64,000 nt of DNA from Gigaspora margarita (taxonomy: Eukaryota; Glomeromycota; Glomeromycetes; Diversisporales; Gigasporaceae), in the NCBI GenBank assembly GCA_009809945.1, contig WTPW01001599.1, positions 67,954 to 131,953 of the forward strand, in the 5' to 3' direction. This document shows positions 23,740 through 35,640 of this stretch, piece by piece. The stretch's first letter is position 1, and each line of letters starts with the position of its first letter. A program made the position numbers and the translations under genes. The notes under the pieces were generated by a model. That model saw only the letters and a list, made by a program, of their open reading frames with translations. It made no database searches and had not been told where the DNA came from.

Positions 23740-24324
23740 GGGAGCTGACAGAAATCAGATAATTTTTTGGTGGGTGGGTGGGTTAGCCAATTTATCAGGT
23801 GTAATTCTGGCCAGAATTATCAAATTCTGGCCAAAATTATAAAAAATTTTTTAATTAAAATTATAAATTTATATATTAATTTAATATTAAATAACTTTTG
23901 ATCTACTGGACCAATTTAGATGATTTAACTACCAAAATGATCCTCTCAATGAGAGGATTCTAACAAATCTAAAATCATTAAATTCCAATTACTAGATCGT
24001 AATATCGATATAGATTTGATTACTATAAATATTATATAATATTTTAATATACTATATAATATTATATAAATCTAGATTGATCTTACAATCTAGTAATTGG
24101 ATTTTAATAGTTTTGGGCTTTTAGAATTCTCTTATTGAGAGGATTATTTTGGTGGTTAAATCACTAAAATGGTTTGGTAGATCAAAAGTTACATAATATC
24201 AAAATTTTTTATTAATTAATATATAAATTTTTTGTGCAATTTGATTGGCTAATAAGGTGTCATGTGTTGGTGGGTGGGGGTAGCCCCTTAAGAGATAGAA
24301 ATCATCTGATTTATGACAGCTCCC
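23740..24324. mobile_element. TAA-flanked G-rich MITE
   Basis: A 585-bp element with ends GGGAGCTGACAGAAATCAGA and GGGAGCTGTCATAAATCAGA (read from the right), and TAA on both sides (23737-23739, 24325-24327), as in PIF/Harbinger elements. Just inside the left end is GGTGGGTGGGTGGGTT and near the right GGTGGGTGGGGGT. The centre has CCAAAATGATCCTCTCAATG, a divergent form of the shared module. Confidence 0.75.
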
Positions 24325-24327
24325 TAA

Positions 24328-24711
24328 TCATACTCACATCTAAGATTAGACTATGCATAATCGATCTTTTATTTTGTATTACATGGAATTTGAAAACTTC
24401 AGTCACTCAATTGCATCTATTTTTAATTTAATTTACTGTAAATTGTTAAAATAATGTTCACTTCTAAGATTAAGCAATGCAAAGTTGTTTTTCATTTTTG
24501 CATTATAAAAAAAGTGGTGATATAGAAAGAATTTACTATATTGTCATTCAAGTGTTAGTATTTAATATAACCAAAGTGACATATAATTTCAATGTAACTT
24601 ATGCAAATATTTGTATGCTACAGTAGATAAATTCTGTAAAAAAAAATTTTTAGTATAGTTTAAAAAATAAAAAACAAATAAGATGGGTAGTGTGTAAGTG
24701 CCACCTATCGC
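24328..24711. other. AT-rich remainder of the repeat block
   Basis: Continues the GCAAAGTTG / CATGGAATTTGAAAACTTC repeats to about 24500, then AT-rich DNA without recognisable features up to the satellite. Confidence 0.5.
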
Positions 24712-24822
24712 ACTAGTATATATAAAGTAGCTACTTTAGATATCTAAAGTAGCTACTTTAGATATTTGAAATAGCTACTTTATATATCTAAAATAACTGT
24801 TTCAGATATCTAAAGTAGCTAC
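24712..24822. repeat. Palindromic satellite block
   Basis: About five satellite units preceding TTTGA-rich element copy 2. Confidence 0.85.
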
Positions 24823-25070
24823 TAGGGTTTCTCAAATTTAAATCAAATTAAATATTTTGCTTATTTGAATTTGATTTTTGAAATTTTTAGTTTGAATTTG
24901 ATTTGAATTTGAACTTTTAATACAAATTTTTAAATCAAATCAAATATTTGATCAAATCAAATCAAATATTGCCAATTTGAATTTGATTTGATTTGAAAAT
25001 CTTGGTTTTGAATTTGATTTAAGTTCAAATATTTGATCAAATCAAATCAAATCAAATCATAAAACCCTAG
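24823..25070. mobile_element. TTTGA-rich foldback element, copy 2
   Basis: Starts TAGGGTTTCTCAAATTT and ends ATAAAACCCTAG, with satellite abutting both ends. Interior TTTGATTTGAATTTGA tracts and a TTTTGCTTATTTGAATTTG segment shared with copies 3-6. Confidence 0.75.
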
Positions 25071-26285
25071 TAGCTACTTTATATATCCAAAGTAGCTACT
25101 TTATATATCTAAAGCAGCTACTTATATATTCAAAGCAGATACTTCAAATATCCAAAATAGCTACTTTATATATTAAAATTCTATTTTAATATCTAAAATA
25201 GCTATTTCAGATATATGAAGTGGCTACTTCAAATATCTGAAGTAGCTATTTAGATATCTAAAGTAGCTACTTTAGATATTTAAAGTAGCTACTTTAAATA
25301 TCTGAAGTAGTTACTTTATATAACTAAAGTAGTTACTTTAAATATCTAAAGTAGCTACTTTAGATATCTAAAGTTGCTACTTTAGATATATAAAGTAGCT
25401 ACTTTAGATATCAAGTAGCTACTTCATATATTTAAAGTAGCTACTTTAGATATATAATATAGCTACTTTGGATATATAATATAGCTACTTTAAATATATG
25501 AAATAGCTACTTTAGATCTTTGAAGTAACTATTTTAAAGATTTAAAATAGCTACTTTAGGCATTTAAAATAGCTACCTTAGATTTATAAAGTAGCTACTT
25601 CATATATTTAAAGTAGCTATTTTAGATATTTAAAGTATATTTAAAGTAGCACTTAATATATCTAAAGTAGCTACTTTAAATATCTAAAGTAGCTACTTTT
25701 AATATATAAAACAGCTACTTTAGATATCTAAATAGCTACTTTAAATATATGAAGTAGCTACTTTATAAATCTAAAATAGCTATTTTTAATACCTAGAGTA
25801 GCTATTTTAAATATTTAAAATAGTTACTTAATATCTAAAGTAACTATTTCATATATTTAAAGTAGCTATATTATATATCTAAAGTAGCTATATAATATAT
25901 CTGAAGTAGCGATTTTAGATATATAAAGTAGCTACTTTAGAAATCTAAAATAGCTACTTTAGATATCTGAAGTAACTACTTTAGATTCCTAAAGTAGCTA
26001 CTTTAGATATCTAAAGTAGCTACTTTAGATATATAAATTACTACTTTAGATATCTAAAGTAGCTACTTTAGATATCTGAAGTAGCTACTTTAGATATCTA
26101 AAGTAGCTACTTCAGATATCTGAAATAGCCACTTCATATAACTAAAGTAGCTACTTTAGATAGATAAAGTAGCTAATTTAAATATATAAAGTAGCTATTT
26201 TAGATATTTAAATAGCTACTTTGAATATATAAAGTTGCTACTTTAGATATATAAAGTAGCTACTTTAGATATATAAAGTAGTTAC
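25071..26285. repeat. Palindromic satellite, longest uninterrupted block
   Basis: Roughly 1.2 kb, about 55 units of the 22-bp palindrome. Exact units with GATATC are clustered near 25980-26110; elsewhere units diverge (TTTAAATATA, TTCATATATT, ATTTAGATAT). No open frame or promoter-like element inside. Confidence 0.9.
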
Positions 26286-26570
26286 TAAGGTTCTGCAATT
26301 TGATTTAATTTGATTTGATTTGATCAAATATTTGAACTCAAATCAAATCAAATCCAAGATTTTCAAATCAAATCAAATTCAAATTGGCAATATTGATTTG
26401 ATTTAATCAAATATTTGATTGGATTTAAAAATTTGTATTAAAAGTTCAAATTCAAATCAAATTCAAATTAAAAATTTCAAATTTAAATCAAATTCAAAAC
26501 CAGAATTTTGAATTAAATCAAATTCAAATAAGCAAAATATTTGATTTTATTTGAAATGAGAAACCTTGCA
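26286..26570. mobile_element. TTTGA-rich foldback element, copy 3 (inverted)
   Basis: Starts AAGGTTCTGCAATTTGATTT and ends GAAATGAGAAACCTTGCAG: the opposite orientation to copy 2. Satellite abuts both ends. Confidence 0.75.
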
Positions 26571-27293
26571 GCTACTTTAAATATATGAAACAGCTACTTT
26601 AGATATATAAAGTAGCTACTTCAAATATCTAAAATAGCTACTTTTGATATCTAAAGTAGTTATTTCAGATATCTAAAAATATATGAAGTAGTAACTTTGA
26701 ATATATAAAGTAACTACTTTAGATATTTAAAATAGCTACTTTAGATATCTAAAGTAAATACTTCATAAATTTAAAGTAGCTATTTTTATATATCTAAAAT
26801 AGTTTTATTATATATCTAAAATAGCTACTTTAGATATATGAAGTAGCTACTTTAGATATCTAAAGTAGCTACTTTAGATATCTGATGTAGCTTTTTTAAT
26901 TGTCTTAAATAATTAAAAAAGCTACTTTAGATATCTAAAGTAGCTACTTTAGATATCTAAAGTAGCTACTTCATATATCTAAAGTAGCTACTTTAAATAT
27001 TTAAAGTAGCTACATTAAATATATAAAGTGGCTACTTTAGAAATATAAAGTAGTTACTTTATATCTAAAATAGCTATTTTCAATGTATAAAGTAGCTATT
27101 TTAAATATTAAAATAGTGACTTCAAATATTTAAAGTATTTATTTCATATATTTAAAAAAGCTACTTTATATATTTAAAGTAGCTACACTATATATTTGAA
27201 GTAGCTACTTTAATTATCTAAATTAGCTACTTTAGAGATATAAAGTAGCTACTTTAGATATCTGAAGTAGCTACTTTAGATATCTGAAGTATA
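26571..27293. repeat. Palindromic satellite block
   Basis: About 33 units. One unit near 26885-26930 is replaced by the hairpin TTTTTTAATTGTCTTAAATAATTAAAAAA, which also occurs near 39960-39995, suggesting a duplicated sub-block. Confidence 0.9.
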
Positions 27294-27707
27294 GTACAAG
27301 ACATCTATACTCAACAATTATGTGACATGTTTCAATTTTTCAAATGGCTATAACTTTTTATCTAAGGGGTTTTAAAAAAATCTAACCAGTAACTTTATAA
27401 AGCTTTATCAGCTCTACATATATGCCAAATATCTTTTCAAAATCTCATCACTGTAAGAAGGTTTAGCATTTTGAAAATTAAAATTTTATATGTATATTTA
27501 TAAATTTACATATAAATTTTCAATTTTTAAAACACTAAACCTTCTTACAGTGATGAGATTTTGAAAAGATATTTGGTATATATGTAGAGCTGATACAACT
27601 TTATAAAGTTATTGGTCAGATTTTTTTAAAACCCCTTAGATAAGAAGTTATAACATTTAAAAAATTGAAACATGTCACATAATTGTCGAGTATAGATGTC
27701 TTGCACT
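27294..27707. mobile_element. Foldback MITE, GTACAAGACATCTATACTC ends
   Basis: A 414-bp near-perfect palindrome; left end GTACAAGACATCTATACTC, right end GAGTATAGATGTCTTGCAC, flanked by ATA on each side. Both arms contain CATGTTTCAATTTTT and GCTCTACATATATGCC. The same family is inserted in the Ty3 element at 53731-54127. Confidence 0.8.
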
Positions 27708-27781
27708 ATAGCTACTTTAGATATTTAAAGTAGCTACTTTATATATCTAAAGTAGCTGTTTTAGATATTTAAAGTAGCTAT
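27708..27781. repeat. Palindromic satellite block
   Basis: Three satellite units between two insertions. Confidence 0.8.
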
Positions 27782-28050
27782 TAGAATTCCTCAAATTCAA
27801 ATTAAATAAATATTTTGCTTATTTGAATTTGATTTGATTTGAAATTCTGGTTTTGAATTTGTTTTGAATTTGATATTTTTAATTTGAATTTGATCTAAAT
27901 TAGAACTTTTAATACAAATTTTTAAATCAAATTAAATATTTAATAATCAAATCAAATATTGCCAATTTGAATTTGATTTGAAATTCTTGGATTTGAATTT
28001 GATTTGAGTTCAAATATTTGATCAAATCAAATCAAATTGTAGGACCCTAG
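27782..28050. mobile_element. TTTGA-rich foldback element, copy 4
   Basis: Starts TAGAATTCCTCAAATTC, ends TTGTAGGACCCTAG. Same layout and orientation as copy 2. Confidence 0.7.
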
Positions 28051-28064
28051 TAGTTATTTTATAT

Positions 28065-28699
28065 GGGAATAGAAATTTGTTGCACCCGCGACATGTCGCA
28101 CCCCGTGATTCGACCAATCAAATCGCTTGATTTTGAAAGCAAAAAAATTTTTTTTAAAAAAACCAAAAATTTTACTAGTAAAATATAAGAATAAATAAGC
28201 GATAACAAGATATATAATGTAAAATTTTATTCTGAACAACCTTTTCTAAGTTACAAAGATAGATTATCTTAGTAAAAAATGACTTTTTATAAGAAAAAAC
28301 AAAAATTTCCAACATTAGCACATAGGGAACTTTTTTTTTACTAATTTAATTTATATTTATATTTAAGTATTATATGCAAAATTTTACGCTAAACAACTTT
28401 TTCTAAGTCAAGAAGATAGATTGTTTTAGTAAAAAAAAGTTTTATATGTGCTAACTTTTGAAATTTTTGTTTTTTCTTATAAAATGTCTTTTTTTACTAA
28501 GACAACCTATCTTCCTAACTTAGAAAAAGTTGTTCAGAATAAAATTTTACATTATATAGTGTGCTAATTTATATATTTTTTTACACTTTATTAAGTAAAA
28601 ACTTTAATTTAAAAAAATTTATTTTTGCCTTCAAACTCGAGTGATTTGATTGGTCGGACCAGGGTGCGACATGTCGCGGGTGCGACAAATTTATTTCCC
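28065..28699. mobile_element. MULE-like foldback element, 9-bp TSD
   Basis: A 635-bp palindromic element flanked by perfect 9-bp direct repeats ATTTTATAT (28056-28064, 28700-28708). Ends are GGGAATAGAAATTTGTTGCA and GGGAAATAAATTTGTCGCAC (read from the right), followed by the GC-rich CCCGCGACATGTCGCACCC. Nine-base duplications and long TIRs suggest a Mutator-like transposase. No protein is encoded. Confidence 0.75.
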
Positions 28700-28708
28700 A
28701 TTTTATAT

Positions 28709-28960
28709 ATCTGAAGTAGCTACTTAATAAATCTGATGTAGCTACTTTATCCAAAGTAGCTATTTTAGATATCTAAAATAGCTATTTAATATATCTAAAG
28801 TAGCTACTTTATATATCTAAAATAACTGTTTAAGATATATGAAATAGCTACTTCAGATATCTAAAGTAGCTACTTTAGATATCTAAAGTAGCTACTTTAG
28901 ATATCTGAAGTATTTTCTTTATATATCTGAAATAGTTATTTTAGATATCTAAAATAGCTA
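28709..28960. repeat. Palindromic satellite block
   Basis: About eleven units, ending where the next MITE begins. Confidence 0.85.
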
Positions 28961-29864
28961 GGGGGCTTCCAGAAATTACGTAATTTTTTAGTGGGTGGGT
29001 GGGTCTCGAAAATATTAGGTTATAATTATAATTCTGGTCGAAATTTTATAATTCTGGCCAAAAGTATAAAATTATAAAATTATTAATAACTATTGTTCTA
29101 CTGGACCAATTTAGATGATTTAACTACCAAAATGTTTGTCTCACTGAGACGATTCTAACAAGCCCAAAATTGTTAAAATCTAATTACAGGATCCCAAGAT
29201 CGTTCAACTTTTGTGTAATTTTAATAGTAATTTTTTAGAATCACTAAGTAAATATTTTTAATACTGAATAACTTTTGATCCACTGGCCCGTTTTGGATGC
29301 TTTAACTACCGAAATGTTCGTCTCAGTAAGACGATTCTAACAAACCCAAAATCGCTAAATTCTAATCACAGGATTCCAAGATCGATTAAGATTTGTATTG
29401 CTAAACAAACAATAAACCCCTTATCGATCTTGGAATTCTGTGATTAGAATTTAGCGATTTTGGGCTTGCTAGAATCATCTCACTGAGACGAACATTTTGG
29501 TAGTTAAATCATCCAAAACGGGCCAGTGGATCAAAAGTTATTCAATATTAAATATTTACTTAGTAATTCTAAAAAATCACTATTAAAATTACACAAAAGT
29601 TGAACGATCTTGGGACCCTGTAATTAGATTTTAACGATTTTGGGCTTTTTAGAATCGTCTCAGTGAGACGAACATTTTGATAGTTAAATAATCTAAATTG
29701 GCCCAGTAGAGCAATAGTTATTATCAATTTTATAAATTGAACATATGAATAAATTTTAAAAAATATAAAATTTGATTGGCTAATAGAGTATCAGGTGTGG
29801 GTGGGTGGGTTAAAATTTTGAAATTTATTAGCAAAAAAATATTACGTAATTTCTGGAAGCCCCC
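28961..29864. mobile_element. G-rich MITE, GGGGGCTTCCAGAAATTACG ends
   Basis: A 904-bp foldback element with TIRs GGGGGCTTCCAGAAATTACG on both ends, TA (possibly CTA) on both sides, then GTGGGTGGGTGGGT just inside. Each arm holds the shared module (ACCAAAATGTTTGTCTCACT, GAGACGATTCTAACAAGCCC) twice, once per sub-repeat. A second copy begins at 63720 in this window. Confidence 0.8.
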
Positions 29865-30238
29865 TACTTCAGATATCTAGCTATATTAGATATCTAAAGT
29901 AGCTACTTCATATATCTAAAGTAGCTACTTCATATATATAATATAGCTACTTCAGAGATATAATATACTTTAAATATATAAAATAGCTAATTTAGATATT
30001 TGAAGTAACTATTTTAAATATTTAAAATAGCTACTTTAAACATTGAAAATTGCTACCTTAGATTTATAAAAATAGCTACTTCCTATATTTAAAGTAGCTA
30101 TTTTAAATATCTAAAGTAGCTATTTATATATTTAAAGTAGCTACTTAATATATTTAAAGTAGCTACTTTAGATATATAAAGTAGCTACTTTAAATATATA
30201 AAGTAGCTATTTTAGATATCTGAAATAGCTACTCTAGA
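29865..30238. repeat. Palindromic satellite block ending in LINE target site
   Basis: About sixteen divergent units. The final GCTACTCTAGA (30228-30238) is repeated as GCTACTCTGGA beyond the far end of the LINE and marks its insertion point. Confidence 0.85.
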
Positions 30239-30818
30239 TTTTTTTTTTTTTTTTTTTTAAGGTGAGGCCTTGCTTTTATCTTTATTAAGTAGTTTATATA
30301 AGGAATTGCATCAGCAATAACTTAAATCGTACAATGACAATTACATATAAATTACATGCAAGAATAGAAGCTTAGACTATTTTATCTGCGATCTAAACCT
30401 ACTAGAGTGGTCAAGACTCATCTAGATTTGAATAGATAGTATGTGATTAGTAGGGGTACTGTATTTGATCCATATAGTAAACCAGACACTAATTTTATGA
30501 AGTGCTTGGCCTATAGATGAACAGGTATTATAGCTAAAATGTGATTGATCTGGGAGTCCGCAGAGGCAACTGTAGGTATATGCTTTGTGCTGATAAGACT
30601 TGGCACGAGTGGTATGTAATTCGAGTGCTAGTTGATTGGGTTTGTGTTTGAGTATGATGTTGTTGGTCTTTTTCTATAGAGCAAAGATTGAGTAGTATGG
30701 TTTCCATATTTGTTCATAAATCTTTTCAGATGTTTCAAGAAGGATCTTGATGATGATCTGAGAAGCTTGTTGTATAGTATATTGAAGGGTTATAGCAATT
30801 GAATTAATGGGATAGGAA

Positions 30819-32163
30819 TTAATCCTTTAATAGTAGAGTATAAAGAGTAGAGATCCAAAAAGTAAGTGTGGGATTGAAAGATGGGTGCATGTAAATTGCT
30901 TGTACAAGGTCTTTTAGATGGCAAGGAGGTATATCTGTCTCTACATTTTGAATGATCTTTGATATGGCTGAGTGTATGATTTGATCAAGGAGTTGATGGT
31001 TTAGACATGTTAGCCAGTGAGTAGGAGATGCAAGGAGGCTGCAGTGGAAGCAATCAGGTGAGAGAAGGGTGTTAGGAAGCATTTTATGGAAATGTGAATA
31101 TGTTGGTATGTCATTTAGAAGGTTTTTGATTTTGAATGATTTGAGGTGATTGAGTTTGGGGTTTGTAAAGTTGTTGGAGCTTTTTTGGTTGTGGTTGAAG
31201 TACAACCATATGGTGTTTCAGTTTATAAAGTGTGCAAAGTATGTCCACTCTGAGGCTCATTGTTGTGATGACCACATCACAACAACGTGTGCTTTACAGA
31301 TATTTTTGATGAAACACCTGGTGGATCCTTCTACTGGGTGTTTCTCCCATTGGAGAAAGTAAGAAGGGTTGTAAATGTTGGCATGGTTGAAAAGTAGCTT
31401 GTACACATTTGTGTGATTTTTGGCTAGAGAGTCTGCTAGGTTGTTGAAGCTGTCATCTGTGTGTGCCTGAACCTTGTGCATGGTGAGCTTGATATTGTAT
31501 GCCTGGATAATGCGCAGCAAAGTAGGCCAGGAGTTAAATTTAAAATATTTGAGAGATTGTTTGGGAATAGATCTGAGTTTATTGTATTTTGAAATGATAG
31601 ACTAAGAGTCTGTAAAGATGTCTAAAGTGAAGTTGCGTGGTATAGTTGAAATGGCTGAAATGATAGTGAGAAGTTCAGCTTTGTATGAGGATGGCCAGTT
31701 TTGCAGTTGGGTTGCGTACTTGTGAACAACTAGATTGTTGTAAATTTGGACCCAACCAATGCTTATAGAGCATTGGTTGGTTCCAATTTCCATAACTGAA
31801 CTATCTGTATAGAATGTGAAGAATTGTTTGTTAGCATTTTCACATGCGATGTGAAAGAGGTCTTGTGAGGCATCATTGTTGTGAAAGAGGACTGATGTTA
31901 GAGTGTCTGTAATATATATTGTGGGAGGGGGTAGGATGTTAATTGGCTGTTTAATTGCAGATGAGTATATCAAATTGATATAGTTGGCATTGAACTTGAG
32001 CTGATTGTTAGCAGATTTTTTACCCAAAAATTGGGTAGAAAGGGCTGCTGGTACCTCTAATATACAGTAGTTAGAAATGCAGTTGGTATTGAGATGGCAT
32101 CCTGGGCAGCATGAGCATTGCATGGGTGGTAAGGAATACTGGCAGGCTTGAGATAAGTCCATA
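30819..32163 (-). pseudogene. LINE RNase H domain and C-terminal region
   Basis: RNase H of the LINE ORF2, which would remove RNA from the first-strand hybrid. The minus-strand translation shows FYTDSSV (first Asp), SYKAELLTII (Glu), FTDS (second Asp, followed directly by a TAG) and VQAHTDDSFNNLADSLAK with the last His/Asp. Core spans about 31360-31850. Downstream to 30819 comes ~130 residues with HWLTCLNHQLLDQ and HPSFNPTLTFW, the usual poorly conserved tail. Frame is broken at several places. Confidence 0.85.
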
Positions 32164-34410
32164 TTGTGTTGCCAGTGTGTAATAAAATTGTGTTGGTATT
32201 ACAAAATATCTTCCGAACCTGTTCAATGATAATCTCATCATCTAGATATGTAAGTGTCCATGGTTGTCGAGATTTGGGTATCCAGTTTGTATAATAAGCG
32301 AAGGGGTTAAAGCCAGGGGGTGATACAGTTAGTAAAATAGTATGCAAGTTATAGTCTGATAGGATCGTGTCTTCTAGATGTGAGAACCAAAGTAGTTTTT
32401 TACCAGTAGGGAGGTGAAGTAATCTGGGTGATATGTGCTACCATTCTAATAGGATTGTGTTGTCTGCAGAGCAGAGCTGCTCCAGGTACATAATTTGTTT
32501 GTGTCTGAGTTGCTGCTTGAAGGTATTATACCTGAGGTGTTTACCCAGGATACTTTCTAGCAGTGTGCAGCTATTGTCAATAGTCTATGGCCATAATATG
32601 CTGGAGTTGGCCTGAACTGTTATCTCTATATAGTTTAAAAGTTGAATGATCTTGAAGTTGGTTGTATGTCTGTTAGGGCCATCGATTGTTGGCTGTATAT
32701 GTTGTAGAATGTTGGTTGCTGACCATAGGTTGTTTTGTAATTGCTACAGTTTGATATGCATTGTAATGCTGAGCGTGGAGTTGTTGTTGAGTCTGAGCAG
32801 GAAGTTGCTGATGTGATGTTGCAACCGTATATCCTATATATTGCGAATGTTGTATAAGTTGTGGATTAGCATGGTGCTATTAGGGGTGGATTATGAAAGG
32901 TGGGACTTGTCTTTAGCAATCATGAGGTATTTTCCTAGTATTTTGTTACATGTTGACTGAGGGATCACAATATTGTGTAAACAGTATTCTATAGTTGGGA
33001 TGGTAACTGTGTTAATTATGTATGCTATTTGCTTGTCAGTTATGTTTTGGCATTGGCAATATTGGCCAAATTTAGGACTTCCTCTTGGATTAGTTTGATT
33101 TGAGAGGTTTGTTTGTTGTTAAGTATGAACCAGCAGCTCAGAAATTTAAATGGTTGGTTTTTTGGGATTGAGGTAAGGGTATAGTTGCGAAATTGTATAT
33201 TAGTTGTAGTATGTTTAGTAATAAAGATAGATTTGCTAGAGTTGATCTGTATATCTGCTATCAGGTAGAAGGAGTTAGCTGTTTCAATGATTTTTTCTAA
33301 TTCTTCTTTGGATTGGGTAATCCCTAGTGTGTCATCTATGTATGCTAGGACTGATATGGATGTGTGGAGATGATTATTGTGTGATTGTGTGAGGCTGGTT
33401 TGACATGATGTGGTGAGGTTTTAGCCTGAGTACTGTAATGAAATGCGTGAAATTAAGGGATCATAGTATATTCTCCAAAGAAGTGAGGTAATTGTCTCCC
33501 CTTGGTCAATACCATTTTTGACAGAGTAGTGGTCAGTAAGGCCATAGTTGGTAATGACCTGGTTTGTTCAGTTAGACAGGAGGTTAGCAATAATATTTAC
33601 GAGTTGTTGGGGCATTTTGATTCTATGCAGTGATTTCTGTAGAAGCTCAAGGTTAACAGAATCGTATGCTTTGCTCATATCTTGTGACAGGAGCCACAGA
33701 GGTTTGGAATTACAGGAGGCATCTTCAACAATGTTGTTAAGAATATGAATAGGTATGGAGGTTGAGTTTCCAGGCAGGCAACATAGTTGAATAGTGATAG
33801 AATGTTATATTTGAGAAAGATATTGCTTATTTGGTTATTTAGGAGTTTTGTATAGAGCTTTTTGATATGTTCCACTAGGCTTATGGGTCTGGTATTGGAT
33901 AGGTTGCCATTAAATATAGACTTTTTGGATATTGGAAAGATATATCCTTCCTTCCATTGCTTGGATATGGACTGAGAGGAGAGGCACCTGTTGAAAAGTG
34001 ATGTGATAGCTTTTATGCAGTCGAGGCCTATACGTTTTAACATTTCATAGCTAATTCCTGAGGGTCTACATGCTTTGTTGTTAGGCAGTTGGCTGAGTGT
34101 AGACAGTATTTCCTCTTGGCTGAAGTTTGATAGAACTGTAGTGTACCAGTTAGGGTTGATATGGTGTTTGGGGTCATATTCTAGATGCTACCTGGAGTTG
34201 AGTATGCTTTGATTGAGCTTTTAAGGGGCAGTCCAGTCGTCGAAGTGTTGTTGTATGTGTGCTTTGATAGAGGGTGGGTCAGTAATTACATCTTGCTCTG
34301 TTTTAATATTGTTGAATCTGACTAGGTCCTTGTGCCGGTCTAAGATACTGTTGATTATAGAGGTGGGTTGGGTGGTAAGTTTTGAGCATCTCTTTTGGAT
34401 TGCCTCCATG
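32164..34410 (-). pseudogene. LINE reverse transcriptase
   Basis: Reverse transcriptase of LINE ORF2. Starting at the high-coordinate side: a pre-RT segment with HIQQHFDDWT (near 34230), WKEGYIFPISKKS and TRPISLVEHIKK (33850-33960), motif A KAYDSVNLELL near 33660, motif B GIDQGETITSLLWR near 33490, and the active-site motif C AYIDDT near 33340. The fingers, palm and thumb order is standard. TAG and TGA codons interrupt it (for instance after LLSN near 33565), and the frame shifts between 33690 and 33675. The two catalytic Asp of motif C are still present. Confidence 0.9.
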
Positions 34411-34552
34411 ATCTGTTGTCCAATTTGCTTGACGTTTTCGATATTGTGAGCATAGTAGAGGGCTTTCTATTCATCATTGGCCCTGCCAATCCAGTCAGGT
34501 AGCTGTTGGTGAGTGTGGGGTAGCAATAGAATTTGGAGTTGGCAAGCTTAGT

Positions 34553-35640
34553 TCAGTGAGCTGATGCTTGCATTGAGGTGAGTGGGATAGGTGTATTTTG
34601 ATTTAGTGACTGCTTGGTTTTTTTGATGATCTCACCCAGTTTTTTAAAACTTAGGTGTAGATATGTGGCTATTGCAGAAAATATGTGCTGGAAGTTGCGC
34701 ATTGTGTATTTTTTATTGGGAATATGTTTTAGGGCAGCATTATTGATACTGATATAGATTTTATGCCAGATGGTTTCGAGTGACTCAGGAGTGTTAGAAG
34801 TTAGGGGTGTGTTGTGAGATCTGAGGTTTGAGCGAATTTGGTTTGCAAAGTTCTCCCATAGGTTGTTGTCCATGGCTTTATAGTCGAAGACTCTTCTACA
34901 AGTTCGTGTTTTGTGTCTAGTGTTGCTGTGGTATGCATATAGAAAAGACCACTAGGATACCAGAATTTTATGATCACTTTGGGTGCATGTATGGGGGTCG
35001 TCGATTTCATAAGAGGTAAGGTATGCTAATAGGAGGTAATAGGCCCATATATTGTCAATTTGGCTACTATATCTTGAGCTCTGCTATGTATTAGCCTGTT
35101 TCTGAGTATGGGTAGCCAGGTTGTACATATTGTTGTATAACAAGAATTGGAGGAGTTTGTGTTTAATGGTACTTGAGTGGATGTTGTCTGTAGTGGCATT
35201 AAAGTCTTCTATGACTATGGGGAGTAAGTTCAGTGGAACTGCCTGTTGTATCTATTTGATAGTTATGTTTTGTGCTTTAAGCCGCGCAGAGGGGTTATCA
35301 CTTGGTAGGTATGTGGAGATGATACAAAATTTGAAGTCGTTCTTAAAGAGTAGGTCGATAGCAATTGCATATCCTGGGTGGATCATAATATTGTGTGTAT
35401 GGGGTATGAGGTAATTACTAATCATAATTGCTGTTCCAGCCTTAGATTCTTCTAGGCAGGACTAGAGATATATGTAGTGGGCAGTCTTGAATGGTTTGGA
35501 TGTTAAATATTTGTTGGATAAAGTTAATTTGGTTTCTGTTAGTCCTGCTATATGAATTTTTTGCTCAATGCAGTATTGTTCCCAGATCTGTTTTTTAAGA
35601 TCTTGGTTAAAACCTCGAACATTTAAGTGCATATAGACAG
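34553..35640 (-). pseudogene. LINE apurinic/apyrimidinic-type endonuclease and linker
   Basis: Exonuclease-endonuclease-phosphatase domain that would nick target DNA. Minus-strand motifs: LNVRGF (metal-binding Asn) near 35625, GLTETKL (Glu) near 35550, ISTYLPSDNPSARL near 35310 and EDFNATTDN near 35195. In the last motif the normal Gly of GDFN is Glu, explainable by GGA to GAA. Two TAG codons interrupt the domain. Between 34553 and 35010 follows the linker toward RT (MDNNLWENFANQIRSNL and onward). Confidence 0.85.

Noticed and set aside
25071-27293. Regularly spaced repeats that could suggest a CRISPR array
   Set aside because: The units are contiguous palindromes without unique spacers, and the sequence is eukaryotic.
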